DNA of 6,916 bases from an uncultured Ruminococcus sp. GTDB lineage: Bacteria; Bacillota; Clostridia; Oscillospirales; Acutalibacteraceae. The notes beneath the pieces are model-generated. The model searched no databases. It saw only the letters and a list, made by a program, of their open reading frames with translations, and was not told where the DNA came from. Positions 1-5,115 of this stretch are shown in pieces (within the stretch, counting starts at the first letter, position 1; each line of letters begins with the position of its first letter). The position numbers and the translations under genes were made by a program. Where the stretch lies: positions 1 to 6,916 of the forward strand of contig CACYDE010000381.1 of NCBI GenBank assembly GCA_902773045.1. The letters run 5' to 3'.

Positions 1-2085
1 GCCGAGGAAGAGCGCAAGCGTGCCGAAGAGGAAGCAAAACGCAAAGCCGAGGAGCAGAGACTTCGTGCGGAAGCCGAAGCAAAGCGTAAAGCCGAAGAAG
101 CTCGTATTCGTGAAGAAGAAGAAAAAAGACGCCAGGAAGAAGCTGCCGCAAAGCGTAAAGCCGAAGAACTGAAAGCTATTCAGGATATTCAGGCTAAGAT
201 GCGCGAAGAGGAAAATCAGCGCGAGCAAAATAAAGTCAGGGAACGAGAGACTTTGGGAGATACCTCAAATAATGAGAGTATGATCGACGAAGACGGTACC
301 GATCTGAGCACGCTGTCTCCGCTTCAAAGACGTATCAGAGAACAGCAGCGCCAGCTTCGCATGGAAGAGCAGAGGGCGCGTGAGGCGGCGAGGCAGAAAG
401 CCGCCGAAGCCGATGCAAAAGCCGCACGCAGCCAGGCCGCTGCAGCCCGTCAGTCCGCAGCGGCTTCCGATCAGCCAAACAGGAATACTCCGCCGAGAAC
501 GCAGAGACCCGCAAGGCAGCTTGACAGACCGCAGCCTGTTGTAACGACTCCTCCGCAGACGCGTACTGCACCGATGACAAAATCGGGATTTAATCCGTTC
601 AAAAAGAAAGTAGTTTATAAACAAGACCGTGAGGCAGGTGTAAACGAGTGGAAGTGTGAACAGTGCGGATTGGTCAACGCCAACTACGTTACGACCTGCG
701 CATGCGGATACCGCAGATCAAACAGAAGAAAAAGACCCGATACGACCGGTCACACTCAGGGCGGCGCTCATTCTACGGGAAGCGTTGAACAGCCGAGAAC
801 TCAGCAGCCGGTAAATCAGCCGCCTGTTACAAGATCGCAGCCGCCGGTAAGTCAGTCTGCTGTTACAAGATCGCAGTCGCCGGTAAGTCAGCCTCCCGTT
901 TCAAGATCGCAGGCGCCGGTGAGTCAGCCTCCCGTTTCAAGATCGCAGCCGCCGATAAGCCGGACGGCATCAGGTCACAAAATGGATATGAATGCCGATT
1001 GGACCTGTTTCAGATGCGGAACTGTTAACGCTTCGTACGTTACTACCTGCGGATGCGGTGTGACAAAGAGAAGATGTGCGAAATTCTATGAAACAGGCGA
1101 AGATCCGTACGCAGCTCAGGAAGCTGAGGATCTCAAGAGACAGGCTGAGAGAGATAAGGCTATGGAAGCTATTCTTGAGCAGAAGAGCAACTATGGTCCG
1201 AAGATGTTTGACAGCAATGTTGTTGTTGAAGTTGAAACTGTTTCCCGTCAAGGCGCGCTTGAGCGGAAAATGACGGATATGCTTTATAATATGGTTGATA
1301 AAGCAAGCAGCCGCAACGCTGTTCCTGAAGGAGAAGACCGTCTTAGTAAGTACAGACAGGATACTCCCGCAACAGCAGATCCGACAACTTCGAGTCAGTC
1401 TCCGTCAGCACCCCCTATCTCATCGAGAAGGGCAGCGGCACAGCCTCCTTCACCGCCGATTTCCGTGAGAAGAGCTGCAGCGGTTCAGCCTCAGGACAAC
1501 GGTCAGGGCGGCGCAAAATCAATGTATAACAGAGAACCGTTCTTTGATGAGTGGAAGTGCCCCGATTGCGGAACTATAAACAACGACTATGTTTCGACGT
1601 GCGCATGCGGATGCAGTCAGCGCCGAGCTAAGAGATTGGCTCAGGGCGAGGGAAATGCACCGATATCCCGTCGTAATTCACAGCGTGCTCAGCAGCCTGT
1701 GGAATCCGAGCAGCCGGTTCAGGCAGTTAATGCGCCGACACGGCCTACTCATGCAGCTGCTCCCGTGACTCCTCCTCCTTTCCCCTCAGCACCAAAGAGC
1801 GAGCCAAGAGTTCAGCAGCCGTCTGTGAGTGTTCCTCCGCAGAGAGAGATCCCGCCGTCACCTGTAAGAGCTGCGGCTTCTCAAAGCAGAACAGCTCCCT
1901 CTTCATCCACAACGTCCGTTCCGTCAGGCGGTCCGAGATCGGTCAAAAATAATGACCGTGAACCGTATTTTGACGAATGGAAGTGTCCGGAATGCGGAAC
2001 CATCAACAATGATTACGTAACGGCATGCAGCTGTGGCTGTACGCAGAGAAGAGCAAAGCGCTTACAGCAGAACAAGAAGAAGTAA
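1..2085 (+). CDS. Partial (5' end missing) multi-zinc-finger, coiled-coil, low-complexity protein of unknown function
   Basis: The reading frame is open from base 1 to the TAA at 2083-2085, giving 694 visible residues. The start lies upstream: the ATG at 199 is internal, because the same Lys/Glu/Ala-rich helix continues without a stop from position 1. Order by visible residue: charged helix with three AKRKAEE units (1-90); acidic break; second Ala/Gln/Arg-rich helix (107-156); Pro/Gln linker; finger 1 (Trp217); four 12-residue repeats (273-320); finger 2 (Trp334); a helical, less repetitive stretch (about 360-440); Pro/Ser/Arg linker; finger 3 (Trp518); linker; finger 4 (Trp660); basic C-terminus. 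Each finger reads W-x-C-x2-C-x3-N-x6-C-x-C followed by an Arg/Lys-rich patch. The Trp, Asn and 10-residue cysteine spacing match the RanBP2/NZF zinc finger family, whose members bind RNA or ubiquitin. The final CxC instead of CxxC differs. No catalytic domain or membrane segment is visible in this part. Nucleic-acid or protein scaffolding is inference only. Confidence 0.85.
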   Translation, partial: AEEERKRAEEEAKRKAEEQRLRAEAEAKRKAEEARIREEEEKRRQEEAAAKRKAEELKAIQDIQAKMREEENQREQNKVRERETLGDTSNNESMIDEDGTDLSTLSPLQRRIREQQRQLRMEEQRAREAARQKAAEADAKAARSQAAAARQSAAASDQPNRNTPPRTQRPARQLDRPQPVVTTPPQTRTAPMTKSGFNPFKKKVVYKQDREAGVNEWKCEQCGLVNANYVTTCACGYRRSNRRKRPDTTGHTQGGAHSTGSVEQPRTQQPVNQPPVTRSQPPVSQSAVTRSQSPVSQPPVSRSQAPVSQPPVSRSQPPISRTASGHKMDMNADWTCFRCGTVNASYVTTCGCGVTKRRCAKFYETGEDPYAAQEAEDLKRQAERDKAMEAILEQKSNYGPKMFDSNVVVEVETVSRQGALERKMTDMLYNMVDKASSRNAVPEGEDRLSKYRQDTPATADPTTSSQSPSAPPISSRRAAAQPPSPPISVRRAAAVQPQDNGQGGAKSMYNREPFFDEWKCPDCGTINNDYVSTCACGCSQRRAKRLAQGEGNAPISRRNSQRAQQPVESEQPVQAVNAPTRPTHAAAPVTPPPFPSAPKSEPRVQQPSVSVPPQREIPPSPVRAAASQSRTAPSSSTTSVPSGGPRSVKNNDREPYFDEWKCPECGTINNDYVTACSCGCTQRRAKRLQQNKKK
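34..168 (+). repeat. Degenerate AKRKAEE-coding repeats in the coiled-coil segment
   Basis: AKRKAEE is encoded at 34-54, 79-99 and 148-168. The second and third copies are identical over their 21 bases, and the first differs at third positions. Lys/Arg-Glu-Ala repeats of this kind, as in TolA-like proteins, form long single helices or coiled coils. Confidence 0.7.
646..735 (+). other. Zinc finger 1 (RanBP2-like, C-x2-C-x10-C-x-C)
   Basis: Encodes EWKCEQCG, then Asn at the conserved position, then TTCACGYRR and a basic tail (RRKR). The cysteine codons are at 655, 664, 697 and 703. The conserved Trp is at 649 and the Asn at 676, as in RanBP2-type fingers, where Trp packs near the zinc site and Asn is structural or ligand-contacting. 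Metal binding is inferred from the cysteine pattern. Confidence 0.7.
817..960 (+). repeat. Four tandem 36-bp units inside the zinc-finger gene
   Basis: Four in-frame 36-bp units start at 817, 853, 889 and 925 and encode QPPVTRSQPPVS, QSAVTRSQSPVS, QPPVSRSQAPVS and QPPVSRSQPPIS. The units have no gaps and differ by a few substitutions. They lie in the linker between fingers 1 and 2. The multiple-of-three unit means that copy-number change would alter linker length without breaking the frame. Confidence 0.9.
997..1083 (+). other. Zinc finger 2 (RanBP2-like, most divergent copy)
   Basis: Encodes DWTCFRCGTVN, then YVTTCGCG and a short basic tail with an extra Cys (TKRRC). The zinc-ligand cysteine codons are at 1006, 1015, 1048 and 1054. 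It keeps Trp (1000) and Asn (1027), with Phe-Arg between the first cysteine pair instead of an acidic or polar pair. Unlike the other copies, it is followed by a predicted helical, less repetitive segment rather than a Pro-rich linker. Confidence 0.7.
1546..1638 (+). other. Zinc finger 3 (RanBP2-like, near-duplicate of finger 4)
   Basis: Encodes DEWKCPDCGTINNDYV, then STCACGCSQRRAKRL. The ligand codons are at 1558, 1567, 1600 and 1606. It is preceded by NREPFFDEW, a flank shared with finger 4 (DREPYFDEW), so the duplicated unit is longer than the finger itself and includes the basic QRRAKRL tail. Confidence 0.72.
1972..2064 (+). other. Zinc finger 4 (RanBP2-like, C-terminal)
   Basis: Encodes DEWKCPECGTINNDYV, then TACSCGCTQRRAKRL, seven codons before the stop. 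The ligand codons are at 1984, 1993, 2026 and 2032. The protein is nearly the same as finger 3 while the DNA differs at many third positions (for example aag-tgt-ccg-gaa against aag-tgc-ccc-gat). This indicates an older duplication kept by protein-level selection. Confidence 0.72.
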
Positions 2086-2105
2086 TATCTGTAAGGTTTT
2101 AATGA

Positions 2106-2144
2106 CGCCCCCGATGAGGTTTTCTCGTCGGGGGTTACGTTTTT
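2106..2144 (+). terminator. Intrinsic terminator after the zinc-finger gene
   Basis: The arms at 2108-2118 and 2124-2134 form an 11-bp GC-rich stem with one G-U pair and a five-base loop (gtttt). A T-rich stretch follows (TTTTT at 2140-2144) a few bases after the stem. It starts about 20 bases after the stop codon at 2083-2085, a typical position for a Rho-independent terminator of that gene. Confidence 0.8.
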
Positions 2145-2186
2145 AAAAGAGGTATCACCGATGAGCCGCGTTTGATACCTCTTTTT
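2145..2186 (+). terminator. Second hairpin, possible back-up terminator
   Basis: The 13-bp perfect arms are aaaagaggtatca (2145-2157) and its complement (2173-2185), with a 15-base loop. The right arm ends in a run of T. It follows immediately after the first terminator. The T run is part of the stem, so its termination strength is uncertain; it may also act as a 3'-end stabilising structure. Confidence 0.55.
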
Positions 2187-2274
2187 GTTAGCATTATATA
2201 ATATTTTGGATCAACATCATTTGCTTTCGAAACAGATCGTACCTGTAAATTTAGGGGATTTTTTTACCGTATCT

Positions 2275-2310
2275 AAAAAACCATCGGGTTTGTATTCCCG
2301 ATGGTTTTTT
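2275..2310 (-). terminator. Bidirectional terminator of the dockerin-protein gene
   Basis: The 14-bp perfect arms, aaaaaaccatcggg (2275-2288) and its complement (2297-2310), enclose an 8-base loop. Six A on one side and six T on the other give a U tract in both directions. It lies 21 bases beyond the minus-strand stop at 2332-2334, so its main client is the dockerin protein gene. It would also stop read-through from the plus-strand gene. Confidence 0.85.
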
Positions 2311-2331
2311 AAATTTCAAAATTGAATATTA

Positions 2332-3810
2332 TCATTTATGATTATGAAAACGGCACACAGGACAAATCTTATCCATAGACGACGAAGCGTCTAATACTTG
2401 GACGGAAATTGTACTTTTAGCATTATAAACAGCTGTTTTATATGCATTCCCGGCATCGGTTCCTGTGTTCAGACCGATCGACGCCTGAAGTATTATTATA
2501 GCGTCATTTGCCGTTATCTCTCCGTCTTTGTCAACATCGGCAAGGTTGAATTCGAGATTTGAAAATTCAACGAGATCGATGCTTCCTCTTAGAGCAATGA
2601 CCGCGTCGTTTGCGGTAAGTTCTCCGTCAAAATCTATATCGCCATAAATATATTCATCGTCAAACTCCAAAGCACCGCAGTGAATACATTTTCCGTCAAC
2701 AAATTCGTGGGGAGTCATCGGAATTTCTGTCTGAGGAACTATAATTTCACCGCATTCGGAACAGTGAGAACCCTCCGTCAATCCCGTGGATGTACATGTA
2801 GGCTCCACGGCAGGATCTATTACGATTGTGTGAGTGTGACCGAGCGGCGGAATGTATTCCTGAGGAATGATAACAGTACCGCAGACCGAGCAATGAGAAC
2901 CTTCCGTCAGTCCGCTTTCATATTCGGTGGCAGGAACCGCAGGGTCAATGACCTCGGTGTGAGGGAGCATTTCAACAACGGATTGAGGAGTGATAATACT
3001 GCTGCATACCGAACAGTGAGAACCTTCGGTCAATCCTGTTGATGTACATGTCGGTTCAACCGCAGGATCGATTACTATTGTATGGTCGAGAATCGGGATC
3101 TCCTGCTGAGCAACGATGATCTCTCCGCATTCGGAGCAGTGAGAACCCTCCGTCAATCCTGTTGATGTACATGTCGGTTCAACCGCTTCATCGACAACGG
3201 GAGTATGAACATGAACGGGAGCTTCGGAATCCGAAACAGGGTCGGACTCGCTGTCGGAATCGTCTGCGTTTGCATTTGATGAAACTTTATAGCCTATATC
3301 GCTGTGCGGAAGTTCTTCGAGATCGGTATCGTAATATTCCTTGATGACAAAATTCATGTATGAAGAGTTTATGTCGATATCTTTTTTTACGGAGAATGTG
3401 TATCCCACTATTTCTTGATTATCGCTAAGAAATATTCCGTTTGGACCCGCAACGAAAGAGTAATAAAAAAATCCTTTGCTGATACGGTTTTCGAATGATG
3501 TTTCGATTTTCGGTTCAGTGGAAATATAATCGAAATATCTTATATTAAAGTTTAATGTCGCAAGGAGACCCGCGACACTTTTATTACTGTCTGCAGTCAG
3601 ATATACAGTGACGGTATCGCCTTCTTTTGCGGAGAGCTTTACGTCAAGCTGAGTATCGGTCGGGAAATTTTCGCAATAGCGGGAGATCGAAGATGTTTCT
3701 TTTGAAAACAGAGGAGCATTCGTCCGCGGTTCGGTGTCGTTTGATGCGGCTGCTGCGGCTGACGGAAAGAGAATAGCCGAACACAGGAGCAGTGAAAGTA
3801 ATTTCTTCAT
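2332..3810 (-). CDS. Secreted modular protein: cohesin-like domain, four Cys/His repeats, dockerin
   Basis: 492 residues. The N-terminus is a signal peptide (MKKLLSLLLC...PSAAAAAS, cleavage probably near residue 20-23). Residues about 55-165 (EGDTVTVYL...GLLATLNFNIRYFDYIS...GYTFSV) read like a cohesin or related beta-sandwich, but this is a pattern call. An acidic Ser/Asp linker follows (183-196), then four about 41-residue repeats (202-367) containing GLTEGSHCSxC, and a fifth fragment (HEFVDGKCIHCGA). Residues 390-446 are a type I dockerin with two calcium loops (D391/D393/D395/D402 and D425/D427/D429/D436). A 46-residue tail ends in CPVCRFHNHK. Dockerins bind cohesins to assemble extracellular complexes, and this protein has no recognisable catalytic module, so a scaffolding or surface role is inferred. 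The start is supported by GGAGG at 3819-3823, eight bases upstream. It appears monocistronic, with a terminator at 2275-2310. Confidence 0.85.
   Translation of the reverse strand: MKKLLSLLLCSAILFPSAAAAASNDTEPRTNAPLFSKETSSISRYCENFPTDTQLDVKLSAKEGDTVTVYLTADSNKSVAGLLATLNFNIRYFDYISTEPKIETSFENRISKGFFYYSFVAGPNGIFLSDNQEIVGYTFSVKKDIDINSSYMNFVIKEYYDTDLEELPHSDIGYKVSSNANADDSDSESDPVSDSEAPVHVHTPVVDEAVEPTCTSTGLTEGSHCSECGEIIVAQQEIPILDHTIVIDPAVEPTCTSTGLTEGSHCSVCSSIITPQSVVEMLPHTEVIDPAVPATEYESGLTEGSHCSVCGTVIIPQEYIPPLGHTHTIVIDPAVEPTCTSTGLTEGSHCSECGEIIVPQTEIPMTPHEFVDGKCIHCGALEFDDEYIYGDIDFDGELTANDAVIALRGSIDLVEFSNLEFNLADVDKDGEITANDAIIILQASIGLNTGTDAGNAYKTAVYNAKSTISVQVLDASSSMDKICPVCRFHNHK
2473..2643 (-). other. Dockerin domain (two EF-hand-like calcium loops)
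   Basis: Two duplicated segments, DIDFDGELTAND and DVDKDGEITAND, are each followed by a helix (AVIALRGSIDL and AIIILQASIGL). Acidic residues occupy loop positions 1, 3, 5 and 12. Positions 10 and 11, which govern cohesin recognition in well-studied type I dockerins, are Ala-Asn in both halves rather than Ser-Thr. The symmetric pair is compatible with dual-mode binding. Confidence 0.88.
2710..3207 (-). repeat. Four direct repeats of about 123 bp encoding Cys/His motifs
   Basis: The units, in coding order, are 3085-3207, 2962-3084, 2833-2961 and 2710-2832. The core is HTxVIDPAVEPTCTSTGLTE then GSHCSxCG. The third unit lost the PTCTSTG cysteine (PATEYESG) and carries two extra residues (HT) at its end. 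The second has CSS in place of CGE. The rest are nearly identical, with long identical DNA tracts between units, so recent tandem duplication or gene conversion is likely. Such repeats are common in surface proteins of gut Clostridia. Confidence 0.88.
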
Positions 3811-4048
3811 TTAAAATACCTCCATGAAAAGTATTAATGTACATTTATTATAAAGCATTTTTCTGTAAATTTCTACTGTTTGACAAAATTTTTGTAGAAA
3901 ATGCCAAAATATTTATCTTAATAAAAATAAATATGCGGGCGAGTTTAAAGAAAATCAAGGGAAATGTTTGTTTCTGTTAATTGGAATACTTTGATGTTCC
4001 CACCGTGTTTTTCATGAAACTTCGCACTTCCAAAGAAACAAGTTTGCC
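3811..4048. other. Intergenic region between ymdB and the dockerin-protein gene
   Basis: Both flanking genes are on the minus strand. The right part (about 3901-4048), downstream of ymdB, shows no convincing Rho-independent terminator: the best inverted repeat is a 6-bp AAACTT/AAGTTT pair (4017-4022 and 4040-4045) with a 17-base loop and no adjacent T tract. The left part holds the promoter and palindrome of the dockerin-protein gene. No supported gene was found here. Confidence 0.6.
3819..3900 (-). promoter_or_regulatory. Promoter region and inverted repeat upstream of the dockerin-protein gene
   Basis: Reading on the minus strand, a perfect TATAAT lies at 3847-3852, but no good -35 hexamer occurs at 16-18 bases. 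Just upstream, TTTCTAC (3870-3876) and GTAGAAA (3894-3900) form a 7-bp inverted repeat. Within it is a second palindrome, ACAAAA-T-TTTTGT (3883-3895). A weak -35 plus an adjacent palindrome is what an activator-dependent promoter would look like. The ribosome binding site GGAGG is at 3819-3823. Confidence 0.45.
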
Positions 4049-4819
4049 TTAAACCGTAAATCTTGAAACGGATAAAGTTTTTCCCGTTTTTTCGTCTATT
4101 TCGAAAACAACGCAGCCCATGCTGCACGTTCCTTCGGCTGTTTCAAATTTGACCGGCATTTTGTTTTTGAATTTTGCTATCGCAAGTTCTTTTCTGACTC
4201 CGAGAACCGAATCCATCGGTCCGGTCATTCCTACATCCGTGATATAACCGGTTCCTTTTTTAAGGATCGTTTCATCGGCTGTCTGAACGTGAGTGTGAGT
4301 TCCGAAGCAGGCGGATATTTTCCCGTCAAGATAAAAGCCCATTGCTTTTTTTTCGGCTGTTGCCTCGGCATGAAAATCAAGTATCCGCACTTTACAGTCT
4401 TTTGTTTCATCGAGAATAGAGTCAATTTTTTTGAACGGGCAGTCAAGAGGTTCAAGATACATAGTTCCCATAAGATTTATAACGCATATTTTATATCTCA
4501 GCATATCAACTATTGTGTAACCTCTTCCCGGGGTAGTTCCTTCGGGGTAATTTGCCGGTCGAATGAGCCGTTCACAGTTTTCATAGTAATCAAGCGATTC
4601 TTTCCTTCTGAACGCATGATTTCCCGATGTTATCACGTCAACGCCGCAGTCGAAAACCGCGTCCGCGGAAAGCGGGGTCAGTCCGTTTCCGTCCGCCGAG
4701 TTCTCGCCGTTCGCTATGACAAAGTCGATTTTGTTTTCTCTTTTGAATTTTGGAAGAGTTTTCATAAGGTACTCACACCCAACGGAGCCAACAACGTCAC
4801 CTATGCAAAGTATTTTCAT
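4049..4819 (-). CDS. ymdB: YmdB-family metallophosphoesterase (2',3'-cyclic nucleotide phosphodiesterase)
   Basis: 256 residues, the usual length for this family (TIGR00282 type), with all hallmark residues in register: D8 (GDVVG), E39 and N40 (NGEN), N67 (GNH), H150 (DFHAE), and H175 and H177 (GTHTHVQT), followed by DVGMTGP and DSVLGV. These are the ligands of the two-metal centre in characterised YmdB proteins. In Bacillus subtilis the cytoplasmic enzyme hydrolyses 2',3'-cyclic nucleotides and affects the switch between motility and biofilm through effects on gene expression. The usual NLMGR segment reads NLMGTM here, a mild deviation. The start is supported by AAAGGCGG (4825-4832), five bases upstream. 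In many Firmicutes ymdB follows rny (RNase Y); here it is alone and divergent from thyX. Its cellular role in this organism is inferred from the family. Confidence 0.95.
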   Translation of the reverse strand: MKILCIGDVVGSVGCEYLMKTLPKFKRENKIDFVIANGENSADGNGLTPLSADAVFDCGVDVITSGNHAFRRKESLDYYENCERLIRPANYPEGTTPGRGYTIVDMLRYKICVINLMGTMYLEPLDCPFKKIDSILDETKDCKVRILDFHAEATAEKKAMGFYLDGKISACFGTHTHVQTADETILKKGTGYITDVGMTGPMDSVLGVRKELAIAKFKNKMPVKFETAEGTCSMGCVVFEIDEKTGKTLSVSRFTV

Positions 4820-4873
4820 ATAATCCGCCTTTCAGCTTTTAATTTTAACAATATAAATATTGACTGTTTATAA

Positions 4874-4902
4874 AGTATACATCAAAATACAAAAAAAGTC
4901 CA
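4874..4902 (-). promoter_or_regulatory. Predicted sigma-A promoter for ymdB
   Basis: On the minus strand, TGGACT (4897-4902) and TATACT (4874-4879) are separated by exactly 17 bases, giving 4/6 and 5/6 matches to the -35 and -10 consensus, with a T-rich spacer. Initiation would lie near 4867, leaving a 5' leader of about 50 bases before the ymdB start. Confidence 0.55.
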
Positions 4903-5026
4903 GACACGGCAATATAAGTCTGAAATTCATTTTTCATTGAGCAATAATGCCGATTCGCAGTATGTCAAAAAGGCAATTTCTACAAGTTTATTTAATGAAT
5001 ATTGTAATTTTTAACGAGTTTTAGTA

Positions 5027-5056
5027 TTGCAAGCAGGCGGCGGTTTGTGTTATAAT
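5027..5056 (+). promoter_or_regulatory. Predicted extended -10 promoter for thyX-tmk
   Basis: TTGCAA (5027-5032) and a perfect TATAAT (5051-5056) are separated by 18 bases. The -10 is preceded by TGT (5048-5050), making a TGnTATAAT extended -10. Transcription would start near 5063, about 50 bases before the thyX ATG. Confidence 0.7.
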
Positions 5057-5115
5057 TTTAAAGTCTATAGGTGTGATTATATGACAAATACGTATCTTAA
5101 AGGCGGTGAGGACTG

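Larger units (their letters stand above)
2086..2331. other. Tail-to-tail intergenic region
   Basis: This gap separates the convergent zinc-finger and dockerin-protein genes. It contains the three hairpins listed separately. The stretch between them (about 2187-2274) is AT-rich, and no ORF, promoter or RNA gene was recognised in it. Confidence 0.7.
4820..5115. other. Divergent intergenic region between ymdB and thyX
   Basis: This AT-rich region carries outward-facing promoters for the flanking genes. The interval between them (about 4903-5026) has no ORF or RNA gene that I recognise; the only inverted repeat noticed is a weak 5-bp CAGAC/GTCTG pair (4901-4922) overlapping the edge of the ymdB -35 hexamer. 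No riboswitch or T-box was identified. An 11-codon ORF (5081-5116) sits in the thyX leader and is discussed as a finding. Confidence 0.6.

Noticed and set aside
199..201. ATG at 199 as the true start of the zinc-finger gene
   Set aside because: The frame is open and encodes continuous coiled-coil repeats from base 1, and no ribosome binding site precedes 199.
265..1251. Minus-strand ORFs antisense to the zinc-finger gene (265-624, 335-580, 970-1251)
   Set aside because: They mirror the low-complexity coding strand, and none encodes a recognisable domain.
2710..3207. CRISPR array
   Set aside because: The repeats are about 123 bp, directly adjacent, in frame and protein-coding, with no unique spacers.
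2680..3344. Plus-strand ORFs opposite the dockerin protein repeats
   Set aside because: Their apparent repeats are shadows of the 123-bp coding repeats on the minus strand.
3945..4127. 60-codon minus-strand ORF overlapping the ymdB 3' end
   Set aside because: It overlaps ymdB in another frame, has no ribosome binding site and shows no domain.
4289..4873. 194-codon plus-strand ORF opposite ymdB
   Set aside because: It lies antisense to a complete, motif-perfect ymdB, has no recognisable domain, and its composition reflects the complementary strand.
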